Source: a virus. Taken from it: a DNA stretch of 64,000 bases. This document shows, piece by piece, positions 31,801-37,963 of the stretch (positions are counted from its first letter, which is position 1; each line of letters opens with the position of its first letter). The stretch covers positions 1 to 64,000 of the IMG/VR virus record IMGVR_UViG_3300024507_000442. The stretch is one strand, 5' to 3'. A model generated the notes under the pieces. That model did not search any database, had not been told where the DNA came from, and was given only the letters and a program-made list of their open reading frames with translations. The translations under genes were made by a program, and so were the position numbers.

Positions 31801-33424
31801 TTACAAAGTCGGAGATATCTTAGGAATTTCTACAATTGGAGGGAATTCGATAGGAAGAAATGCAACATTCTCTATAGTATCAATAGCAAGTACTAATGAA
31901 CTTATTTTAGATAATGTTCAGGGTAATTTTGAAGTTGCTGGAGTAGGAAAAACTGTCAGTTATATTAATAGTGCAGGAATAACTAGTGCATTAAATTACT
32001 CAAATGGTGGAAATGTTCAAATAAATGATATTAATGTTGAAACAGATGGTCTTCACTTCACTGTAAATCACAAAAATCATGGTATGTATTTTAAAAATAA
32101 CTATGTTAATATTTCAGGCGTTGAAAGTGATGTACCACCAACAAAATTATCAATACCATATCAAACTGGGGATAGTATTTTTATTGACGATCCATCTAAT
32201 TTTACAACTTTTGAAAATGTTGGTGTCGCATCAACAAATCCAGGATATGTATTGATAGATAATCAACTTTTAGAATACACTTCTGTTAGCAGTGGTGCTC
32301 TTCGTGGAATTACTTCTTTTGGATATATCGATCCAGTATATCAAAATGTATTGAATTCATATCCAGGTGGAAGCATAGAATATTTGGCAGGAACTCCAGT
32401 TTACAAATATGAACTTAATGGAGTGTCTCTAAGAAGAATTAATACTGAGCATTATCTGGGCAATGCTTCAGTAAAAGATCCAATAACTTTTGATTCATAT
32501 TCTATTAAAATTAGATCGAATCAAGAAGGTACAGATAGAAGTAACGGTCAATCTTTCCCAGCACTTTATTTCAATAATACAAAAAATGCGGGAGGATTTA
32601 ACATAAAGGCATCACAAAATATTCCTTATGAATTAATTACTACAAGTATTCAGAATACAACTGTACAGGGAACTAGTTTGGATGCCGAAATAAGAACAAT
32701 AAGTGGTTCTAGTATTAGTGGCAATGAAATTGCATATGTGGATCAAGGTTTTGAAACTATTCCGATTAATAAAACTCATTATTTTAATAGTCCAAGAATT
32801 ATTGCTTCCAAAACTAACGAAACACAAAATATTGTTGACTTACCTGGCAAAAAATCATTGAATATTAGATTTAATTTGAGTACCTCCGATCCAAAGGTCT
32901 CTCCAGTTATTGATACCCAAAGAATGACAGCCGTTTTAACTTCAAACAGAGTTAATAAAGTTATCGGAAATTATGCAACTGATAATAGAGTAAATACTGT
33001 TGGTGTTGATCCATCTGCATTCCAATATCTATCAAAGGAAATTACATTAGAAAATCCTGCATCATCAATTAAAATTCTATTAGATGCTCACATCAATTCT
33101 TATTGTGATATTCGTGCTTTCTATGCAATAAGTGAGACTTCTAATTTTACTCCAATATTTACACCATTCCCAGGATACAATAACATTGATGTTACAACAA
33201 AACAAGTAATTAATCTTGAAGACAGTGATGGATTACCTGATGTTTTTGTCCAACCATCCTTAGCATTGGCATTTGAATCTGCAAATGTTGATTTTAGAGA
33301 ATATACATTCACTGCAGATCAACTACCTTCATTTAGATTCTATAGAATTAAGTTAGTAATGACATCAACGAGTCAAGTGTATCCACCGAGAGTTAAAAAT
33401 CTAAGAGTTATTTCACTTGCATAA
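25853..33424 (+). CDS. giant virion structural protein with DUF4815-like N-terminus, 2523 aa
   Basis: The opening (NVAPYFDDFDANKDYYKVLF, then KPGYPVQARELTTLQSTLQN and FGQHFFKEGAKVIPG) matches the DUF4815-type N-terminal region of large cyanophage and cyanobacterial-phage tail proteins. Later parts include an LKNRVGVYIVD region, a central helical LEHKRYRMVDIKQLENRIKN segment, a Tyr/Gly/Trp-rich stretch (about 1342-1385), GxGY modules (about 1935-1990) and an ID...RG module (about 2133-2160). In the genome order it stands where T4 has gp9-gp12, so a baseplate-peripheral or fibre-attachment role is likely but inferred. The ATG lies 6 bases after the gp8 stop. Confidence 0.7.
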   Translation: MSQETNLNVAPYFDDFDANKDYYKVLFKPGYPVQARELTTLQSTLQNQIEKFGQHFFKEGAKVIPGNISYNQSYYAVRLNNSFLGVPVEAYIDQLVGTKIIGETSGITATIDKVLPSTQSERGNTTLYVNYISSSLINNSTTEFLDGENLITTTTIQSGLLSNSTISEGSPFASTVSSGASSVGSSFSISEGVYFIRGHFITVNTETLILDQYTNTPSYRVGLYINEEIVTSDVDESLNDNSQGYNNYSSPGADRLKITVSLFKKSLNDYSDNNFVELASIENGILKTNRVTKEYSLIADELARRTYAESGDYYVTPFDLSVKESLNDNLGNGGIFNAGQFTYGGSIPSESLALYQISPGKAFVKGYEVETISTTFLDVPKPRDTKTLENIAVNYNTGSTLSLNRVYGSPIVGIGNTYIVSLRDSRIGTASTDAAGKEIGVARVYDFKLESGSYDSLNPNLNQWTISLYDVQTTTEITLNQPITLSTPNFITGANSGATAFLKDSVNNSRSIVLYQKNGDFIPNESLIIDGIEETRTAIAVTSYSISDVESIRGTVGTAKTFNANVIQSPYYNIGIATISTANVLGISTIISTNPNFPGKVVKPGNLVEFSNFSSPYPVYASVVSVGKTSISVTGVTTVFGTNEGKLPNSTLEVVDLKVLGAKLSRSSDDTLFTVLPRPNVASINLSETTLTIRKVYDVNIVSNQLSSTVAAGENETFLPFDEERYTLVREDGTFEVLTEDKFDFINGSKELQIYNLGTNSAATLVTTLRKIKPKSKNKLKNRVGVYIVDKSRNAASGTGTTTLNDGLIYGNYPYGTRVQDDVISLNVPDVLNVIAVYESKDTSDPTAPRATLSSINGPTTKTTDLIIGEQFVGQISGAIGLYTERLTDSEITFVPENETNFKEGEPIIFRESNIQAVITTIDSPSSNISSSYKFDNGQNGSFYGYGYISRNSSASEPVYKIKVYYSSGYHQESDIGDITTIESYSGFDYVKDIQTTNSIRNCDMIDIRPRVSNYTVSQNSRSPLEFYGRVFNAAGNSSANILASDEEIITSFSYYLGRIDRVYLRKDGTFQIQYGVPSEKPEKPITVDDSLEIATVTHSPYLFAVSQSTVQLLEHKRYRMVDIKQLENRIKNLEYYTALSMLETSTANLFVADSEGLDRFKSGFFVDNFSTLQSQESGFPYQNSIDIKNKELRPRHYTTAIDLVQGPVEGLNPSIDYSVEQPEGSNIIKNSDLITLNYSEVEYFKQPFATRTENVTPFVISFWQGTTELTPASDTWVDTVRLDAKTINVEGNYAQTMALAAEQFNVDPQTGYSPTVWSAWETTWTGKEVIETVQTSSKTTQNYGHYGYYWYGYPYGYYYGYWGYYGYWGYYGWHNRGWYSQTTTVTQDKYREVKETGVKSSTGTTTFVVEEFDRQSIGDKVVSRNLIQYMRSRNIQFVSKNLKPLTQLYAFFDGIDVTKYCVPKLLEINMISGVFQVGEDVVGTVIKTGISPTVIADSTASITFRVAQSNHKDGQYDAPSSVFPLNPYTSQPLPSTYSSTSTVLNVDTFSLSAQYQGQYSGYVESGMTLVGKTSGAQARITNVRLLTDVYTWIIGSFYLPNPNVSANPRFENGNKTFTLINNNLNNAATAATLAEEAFTSSGTLETVQENIISTRNGRIEQKQQTKQEAVSKTTGPQLVDTQVTSTTNYGYRCYWWDPLAQSFLVNESGGVFITKCDIFFKTKEDAETPVFVQIRTMQNGYPTREVLPFSEVFLSPDEVKTSNDGSVATTFTFKAPVYLTGPAEYALVVGSSSSKYNVFISRVGVGEVDILTQSAVSTQPTLGSLFKSQNASTWEASQWEDLKFSLYRAEFVPEGRVEFYNPELSIGNSQIPTLMPNSISMNSRKIRVSLSSSLTDANLVLGNTIVQGGTNASGNYVGSAGIATGQLEVINSGIGYTPSAGSLTFNDVSLVTITGSGRNAKADVTISSGVAVAATISQSGNGYKVGDILGISTIGGNSIGRNATFSIVSIASTNELILDNVQGNFEVAGVGKTVSYINSAGITSALNYSNGGNVQINDINVETDGLHFTVNHKNHGMYFKNNYVNISGVESDVPPTKLSIPYQTGDSIFIDDPSNFTTFENVGVASTNPGYVLIDNQLLEYTSVSSGALRGITSFGYIDPVYQNVLNSYPGGSIEYLAGTPVYKYELNGVSLRRINTEHYLGNASVKDPITFDSYSIKIRSNQEGTDRSNGQSFPALYFNNTKNAGGFNIKASQNIPYELITTSIQNTTVQGTSLDAEIRTISGSSISGNEIAYVDQGFETIPINKTHYFNSPRIIASKTNETQNIVDLPGKKSLNIRFNLSTSDPKVSPVIDTQRMTAVLTSNRVNKVIGNYATDNRVNTVGVDPSAFQYLSKEITLENPASSIKILLDAHINSYCDIRAFYAISETSNFTPIFTPFPGYNNIDVTTKQVINLEDSDGLPDVFVQPSLALAFESANVDFREYTFTADQLPSFRFYRIKLVMTSTSQVYPPRVKNLRVISLA
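29933..29968 (+). repeat. 18-bp tandem duplication encoding GYWGYY twice
   Basis: The 18-base unit at 29933-29950 (starts GGATACTGGGG) is repeated exactly at 29951-29968. It lies within the Tyr/Gly/Trp-rich segment of the 2523-aa structural protein and indicates growth of that segment by slippage. Confidence 0.8.
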
Positions 33425-33432
33425 AAAAAATT

Positions 33433-33660
33433 ATGAATTACTTAAAAGTAGAAGGTCAAAACGACCTTTTTAGGGACCCAAAAACAAATTCGATTATTAA
33501 TGCTAATATGTCAGAATATCAACAGTATCTGTCTAGACGTAATGTAAAAAATGAAGAACAGAAAAAAATTAACAGTTTGGAGCATGAAGTATCGAGTATA
33601 AAAAATGATTTAGATGAAATTAAAATGCTACTTAGAGGTTTGATAAATGAATCCAGATAA
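33433..33660 (+). CDS. conserved small cyanophage protein with coiled coil, 75 aa
   Basis: Begins MNYLKVEGQNDLFRDPKTNS and continues with NMSEYQQYLSRRNVKNEE; residues about 42-70 (KKINSLEHEVSSIKNDLDEI, then KMLLRGL) show a heptad pattern. I recall this family just upstream of gp13 in cyanomyoviruses. A role in neck or fibre assembly is guesswork from position. It starts 8 bases after the giant gene and overlaps the next gene by 14 bases. Confidence 0.7.
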   Translation: MNYLKVEGQNDLFRDPKTNSIINANMSEYQQYLSRRNVKNEEQKKINSLEHEVSSIKNDLDEIKMLLRGLINESR

Positions 33661-33826
33661 TATAGAACTTGAAAATCTTAGTAAAAGCTTTGAATATTTT
33701 AAAGTTTGCTCAGAAATAGATAATATATCTAATATAGAAGATGCAAAAAACATTGCAAAATGCTATTTTAAATTATACTTAAAGCAGCAAGAAGTTGTAT
33801 CTCAACTTTTAACAACCAAATCATAA
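33647..33826 (+). CDS. conserved small cyanophage protein, 59 aa
   Basis: ATG 33647 lies inside the end of the preceding gene; TAA at 33824-33826. The product (MNPDNIELENLSKSFEYFKV, then DAKNIAKCYFKLYLKQQEVV) is all helix and matches a short family I recall next to gp13 in cyanomyoviruses. Its stop overlaps the CATAAATA promoter of gp13. Function unknown. Confidence 0.65.
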   Translation: MNPDNIELENLSKSFEYFKVCSEIDNISNIEDAKNIAKCYFKLYLKQQEVVSQLLTTKS

Positions 33827-33829
33827 ATA
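33822..33829 (+). promoter_or_regulatory. late promoter CATAAATA for gp13
   Basis: CATAAATA, 18 bases upstream of the gp13 ATG, overlapping the preceding stop codon. Confidence 0.55.
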
Positions 33830-33847
33830 TTTTAAAAGAGAAGATAA

Positions 33848-34693
33848 ATGGCGCAACCATCTACTAGACAAGAACTAATAGATTATTGTAAAAGAAAACT
33901 GGGTGCGCCAGTTTTGGAAATAAATGTTGCAGATGAACAAATTGAAGATTTAGTTGATGATGCCATCCAGTTTTTTCAAGAAAGACATTTTGATGGAGTC
34001 TATCCAACATTTTATAAGTATAAAGTAACTCAGAACGACATTGATAGAGGAAGAGCTAAAGGTCTTTCCGGAAATGTGGGCATAACGACTATTAGCGCCA
34101 CGACAAATATTGCTGGCACAACAACTACTTTTAATTATTATGAAAATAGCAATTATCTCCAAGTTCCCCCTAATATTATTGGTGTAAATAAAATCTTTAC
34201 TTTTGATGGGGCAAATACAATTACCCACAGTATGTTCAGCGTAAAATATCAATTATTCTTAAATGATGTTTACTACTGGGGGACCACTGAACTACTTTCT
34301 TATGCTATGGTCAAAACTTATTTGGAAGATTTGGATTTTCTTTTGAATACACAGAAACAAATTCGTTTTAATAAAAGGCAAGATAGATTATATTTGGATA
34401 TTGATTGGGGTTCAGTAAGTGAGGGGCAGTATTTTGTAATTGATTGCTATTCAACTCTCGATCCAAATGATTATTCTAGAGTTTGGAATGACTCTTTCCT
34501 TAAACCATATCTAACCTCCTTGATTAAAAAACAATGGGGTCAGAATATGATGAAATTCACTGGAGTTAAACTTCCCGGTGGTGTTGAGTTGAATGGCAGA
34601 CAAATGTATGATGATGCTCAAAGAGAAATAGATATTTTAATGGAAAAAATGTCAAATACATATGAGTTGCCACCTTTAGATATGATAGGTTAA
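33848..34693 (+). CDS. 13: neck protein gp13
   Basis: 281 residues (T4 gp13: 309). The N-terminus (QPSTRQELIDYCKRKLGAPV, then LEINVADEQIEDLVDDAIQF and FQERHFDGVYPTFYKYKVT) and the C-terminal region (LKPYLTSLIKKQWGQNMMKF, GVKLPGGVELNGRQMYDDA) are characteristic of cyanophage gp13. In T4 gp13 forms the decameric neck ring joining the filled head to the tail. The next gene (gp14) begins 4 bases after its stop, as in T4 (13-14-15). Confidence 0.87.
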   Translation: MAQPSTRQELIDYCKRKLGAPVLEINVADEQIEDLVDDAIQFFQERHFDGVYPTFYKYKVTQNDIDRGRAKGLSGNVGITTISATTNIAGTTTTFNYYENSNYLQVPPNIIGVNKIFTFDGANTITHSMFSVKYQLFLNDVYYWGTTELLSYAMVKTYLEDLDFLLNTQKQIRFNKRQDRLYLDIDWGSVSEGQYFVIDCYSTLDPNDYSRVWNDSFLKPYLTSLIKKQWGQNMMKFTGVKLPGGVELNGRQMYDDAQREIDILMEKMSNTYELPPLDMIG

Positions 34694-34697
34694 TCTC

Positions 34698-36107
34698 ATG
34701 CTTAATCCATTTTTTCTTCAAGGATCAAAATCTGAGCAGGGTCTTATACAAGATTTAATAAATGAACAACTTAGAATGTATGGAGTTGAAGTTTATTATA
34801 TACCTAGAAAGTATGTGACAGAAAGAACAATAATAAAAGAAGTAATAGAGTCTCTTTTCAATCAGGCTTTTCCTATAGAAGCTTATATTGAAAATTATGA
34901 TGGATATGGCAATAATCCAACTATACTTTCAAAATTTGGTATACAGGCACTAAATGAATTAACAATTACAATTTCAAAAGAAAGATATGAAAATTACATA
35001 TATCCACTAATAAAATCCAGACCCGGAATTAAATTAGCATCAAGACCGAAAGAAGGTGATTTAATTTATTTACCTTTGGGAGATAGATTATTTGAAATTA
35101 AATATGTTGAGCATGAAAAACCATTTTATCAATTACAAAAAAACTATACTTATGAATTAAGGTGCGAAATCTTTAGATATGAAGATGAAGTCATTGATAC
35201 AGGTATTGCGGAAATAGATGATAATATAAGTGGTACTGGTATTGATGGAGAAAATGCTTCAATTGGTTCTATTCAAAAGCTTACCATGGTTGGGTCTGCA
35301 GTAACTGCTACAGCAACAGCACATATAGTAAATGGTGGTATAAGATACATAACTGTAACAAATAGAGGTGGTGGGTATCTAACAGCGCCAAAAGTTGGAA
35401 TATCTTCAGCACCAATTGGAGGAAAAACTGGTATAGCAACAGCTATTATGATTGGCGGTATTGTTGTTTGCAATGACAATACAAATCCAAATTCAAAATC
35501 AGTTCAAAGTGTACAATTAATAAATTCTGGATTTGGATATACACAGTCTCCGGGAGTAAGATTTATTAGTGAAGAAGGTGGTGGTGCTACAGCAACAGCT
35601 ACAATTGGAAATGGTGTTGTTGGTATTATAACTCTAACTAATGGGGGATCTGGTTATACATCACCGCCGACTATTTCTTTCAGTGGAATTTCTTCAGTTT
35701 CTGCAGCCGCAACTGCTGTCGTAAGTTCTGCGGGAACAATCACATCGATAAGAATTACAAACGCCGGATTGGGATATACCGTTTCCCCAACCATAATAAT
35801 TGGAGCAGCGTCAACATCCTCTTATGGAAACTATATCTTTAACGAAGTAGTTGTTGGATCTGATAGTGGCACAAAAGGAAGAGTAAAATCTTGGAATTCT
35901 GTTACTAATGTTTTAGAATTATCAAATATTAACGGAGAATTTGTTGCGGGAGAAATGGTGACAGGAGAAGATTCTGGATCTTATCACGAATTGCGTTTTA
36001 TTGATCAGTATCCAATTGATGATGGATATGCACAAAATTCTGAAATTGAATTGGAATCTGATTTAATAATTGACTTTAGTGAGAGAAACCCATTTGGAAT
36101 GCCATAA
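34698..36107 (+). CDS. 14: neck protein gp14 with long C-terminal extension, 469 aa
   Basis: The first ~170 residues (NPFFLQGSKSEQGLIQDLIN, EQLRMYGVEVYYIPRKYVTE, then KSRPGIKLASRPKEGDLIYL) are gp14, which in T4 is 256 residues and forms the second neck ring. From about residue 190 comes an extension of five or more G(G/S/F/L)GYxxxPx(V/I) modules (about 225-380), alternating with ATAT-rich linkers, and a final gp14-like tail with FSERNPFG. The extension probably projects from the neck. The module type also occurs in the baseplate proteins. Confidence 0.82.
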   Translation: MLNPFFLQGSKSEQGLIQDLINEQLRMYGVEVYYIPRKYVTERTIIKEVIESLFNQAFPIEAYIENYDGYGNNPTILSKFGIQALNELTITISKERYENYIYPLIKSRPGIKLASRPKEGDLIYLPLGDRLFEIKYVEHEKPFYQLQKNYTYELRCEIFRYEDEVIDTGIAEIDDNISGTGIDGENASIGSIQKLTMVGSAVTATATAHIVNGGIRYITVTNRGGGYLTAPKVGISSAPIGGKTGIATAIMIGGIVVCNDNTNPNSKSVQSVQLINSGFGYTQSPGVRFISEEGGGATATATIGNGVVGIITLTNGGSGYTSPPTISFSGISSVSAAATAVVSSAGTITSIRITNAGLGYTVSPTIIIGAASTSSYGNYIFNEVVVGSDSGTKGRVKSWNSVTNVLELSNINGEFVAGEMVTGEDSGSYHELRFIDQYPIDDGYAQNSEIELESDLIIDFSERNPFGMP

Positions 36108-36110
36108 ATA
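36103..36110 (+). promoter_or_regulatory. late promoter CATAAATA for gp15
   Basis: CATAAATA overlaps the gp14 stop codon and ends 40 bases before the gp15 ATG. Confidence 0.5.
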
Positions 36111-36150
36111 TTAGTTATTAGTAATAATTATTTTATAATAGGTTTCTATC

Positions 36151-37152
36151 ATGTTTGAGTATTTCTATAACGAAATTTTAAGAAGAACTGTCATATCATT
36201 TGGTTCATTGTTTAATGATATAAAGATTAAGCATAAAAACACCGAAGATGATGTTGTAAGTATTATTAAGGTTCCTCTGGCATATGGACCTACTCAAAAA
36301 TTTCTTGCCCGATTAGAGCAATCTGCAAATTTAAATAAACCAGTTCAAATTACACTCCCAAGGATGTCTTTTGAATTTACTGGGTTGACATATGATCCAA
36401 CAAGAAAATCAACAACTACTCAAACATTTACAGCAAAAGATGTAAATGATACTAAGGAAACAAAAAAAGCATATTTACCTGTTCCATATAATATGCAATT
36501 TGAATTAAGCATCATGTCAAAATTAAATGATGATGCATTGCAAATTATTGAACAAATTCTTCCATATTTCCAACCAGCTTACACAATGACAGTGGAGTTA
36601 GTTGATAGTATTAATGAAAAAAGAGATATTCCTGTGGTATTAGAAAATATTACGATGCAGGATGACTATGAAGGAGATTTTACTACAAGAAGAGTTTTAA
36701 TTTATACATTAAGATTTACTGCAAAGGTTTATCTATTTGGTCCTATTTCTTCTGCAACGAAGGACATTATCAAGAAAACTACTATCAGTTATATTACAGG
36801 AGATACTACAAATTCTCCAACAAGAGAAGTTGTATATTCCGCTCAACCAAGAGCAATCAAAAATTACACTGGCACTGTTTTAACCAACTTAGCAAAGGAT
36901 GTTAATACTGAAGATACCCTAATTACCGTAAATAATGCAGCATCAATTGTCAAGAATTCTTATTTGGATATTGAGGGGGAAGAAGTTTATGTAAAACTTG
37001 TTTCTGGCAATGTTTTAACTGTAGAAAGAGGTAGAGATGAAACTCAGATTACATCTCATCTTTCCGGTGCTGAAGTTAAATCAATTACTCAGCAAGATAA
37101 TCTCTTGATTGAAGATGGTGATGATTTTGGATTTAGTGGAAGTGCTTTTTAA
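36151..37152 (+). CDS. 15: tail sheath stabilizer/completion protein gp15, 333 aa
   Basis: Aligns with T4 gp15 (272 aa) from the first residues: FEYFYNEILRRTVISFGSLF, IKVPLAYGPTQKFLARLEQS, then LPRMSFEFTGLTYDPTRKST, and the diagnostic YELS/FELSIMSKLNDDALQIIE, QILPYFQPAYTMTVEL. gp15 caps the tail and joins it to the neck. After about residue 235 comes a non-T4 extension containing a YLDIEGEEVYVKLVSGNVLT / VERGRDETQ module like those in the giant baseplate proteins. The gene starts after a late promoter and is followed 3 bases later by gp16. Confidence 0.88.
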   Translation: MFEYFYNEILRRTVISFGSLFNDIKIKHKNTEDDVVSIIKVPLAYGPTQKFLARLEQSANLNKPVQITLPRMSFEFTGLTYDPTRKSTTTQTFTAKDVNDTKETKKAYLPVPYNMQFELSIMSKLNDDALQIIEQILPYFQPAYTMTVELVDSINEKRDIPVVLENITMQDDYEGDFTTRRVLIYTLRFTAKVYLFGPISSATKDIIKKTTISYITGDTTNSPTREVVYSAQPRAIKNYTGTVLTNLAKDVNTEDTLITVNNAASIVKNSYLDIEGEEVYVKLVSGNVLTVERGRDETQITSHLSGAEVKSITQQDNLLIEDGDDFGFSGSAF

Positions 37153-37155
37153 ACT

Positions 37156-37593
37156 ATGGATAAAAAATTTAATTCTCTGAATGATGCTTTCAATTTAGAA
37201 AATAGTGGAAGTTTAGATATAGTTCCTACAGAAGTTGATTCTGTTGTAGAAAAAGTTGAAAAAATTTCTTCGGATTTTGATGATATAAAAAAAGATTACA
37301 ATTACACAAGAGGAAATTTATATTCCTTAATAGAAAAGGGACAAGAGGCAATAAATGGAATTTTAGAACTTGCTCAAGAAAGTGAAATGCCAAGGGCTTA
37401 TGAAGTTGCTGGTCAATTGATAAAAAGTGTTGCAGATGCAACTGACAAACTTATGGATTTGCAGAAGAAATTGAAAGATATTGAGGAACAAAAGCAATCT
37501 AAAAGCCCAACAACCGTCAATAATGCACTTTTTGTTGGTTCTACAGCTGATTTAGCTAAGTTATTGAAAAGTCAACTGAATCAAGAAGAATAA
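37156..37593 (+). CDS. 16: terminase small subunit gp16
   Basis: 145 residues (T4 gp16: 164). The helical core (DDIKKDYNYTRGNLYSLIEK, GQEAINGILELAQESEMPRA, YEVAGQLIKSVADATDKLMD) and the C-terminal NNALFVGSTADLAKLLK match T4 gp16 (NATVFMGSPTELMD). It forms rings that regulate gp17 during DNA packaging. In T4 gp17 follows directly; here a long tail-fibre region follows instead and gp17 is not found in the window. Confidence 0.85.
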   Translation: MDKKFNSLNDAFNLENSGSLDIVPTEVDSVVEKVEKISSDFDDIKKDYNYTRGNLYSLIEKGQEAINGILELAQESEMPRAYEVAGQLIKSVADATDKLMDLQKKLKDIEEQKQSKSPTTVNNALFVGSTADLAKLLKSQLNQEE

Positions 37594-37601
37594 ATAAATA
37601 A
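37590..37601 (+). promoter_or_regulatory. overlapping late promoters AATAAATA
   Basis: AATAAATA occurs twice, overlapping, at 37590-37597 and 37594-37601. They overlap the gp16 stop and end 16 bases before the next ATG. They head the tail-fibre region. Confidence 0.55.
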
Positions 37602-37617
37602 AATACTAAAATTATAA

Positions 37618-37953
37618 ATGGCGGTTCCAGCAGTCAATATAACAATTGAAAGAGGGACAGATTTTGAAAGTGTCTTCACTGTAACAAATCCAGATGGATC
37701 AGCACTTAATTTAAATAATTTTTCTTCAGTCTCTAAAATAAAGAAGTTTCCATCTTCAGGAACTTCAACGCCCTTTTCTGTTGGAATTGTTACTTCAAGG
37801 GGACAGGTAATTCTTTCTATGGGAAGTACAGTATCTTCAACTTTAGAAGATGGAAGACATTATTATGATGTTGTCATTATTAACAATTCCACCGGAAAGA
37901 AAAAGAAAATCATTGAAGGTATGGCAATTGTGACACCCTCTGCGTCAGTTTAA
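37618..37953 (+). CDS. small beta-sandwich virion protein, 111 aa
   Basis: MAVPAVNITIERGTDFESVF, TVTNPDGSALNLNNF, then SSTLEDGRHYYDVVIINNST give alternating strands of an Ig-like or fibre-attachment domain, ending KKIIEGMAIVTPSASV. Similar small proteins precede tail-fibre genes in many phages and may act as adaptor or as N-terminal attachment unit of the fibre. No exact family named. The next gene follows 10 bases later with a GGAG ribosome site. Confidence 0.6.
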   Translation: MAVPAVNITIERGTDFESVFTVTNPDGSALNLNNFSSVSKIKKFPSSGTSTPFSVGIVTSRGQVILSMGSTVSSTLEDGRHYYDVVIINNSTGKKKKIIEGMAIVTPSASV

Positions 37954-37963
37954 GGAGATATAA

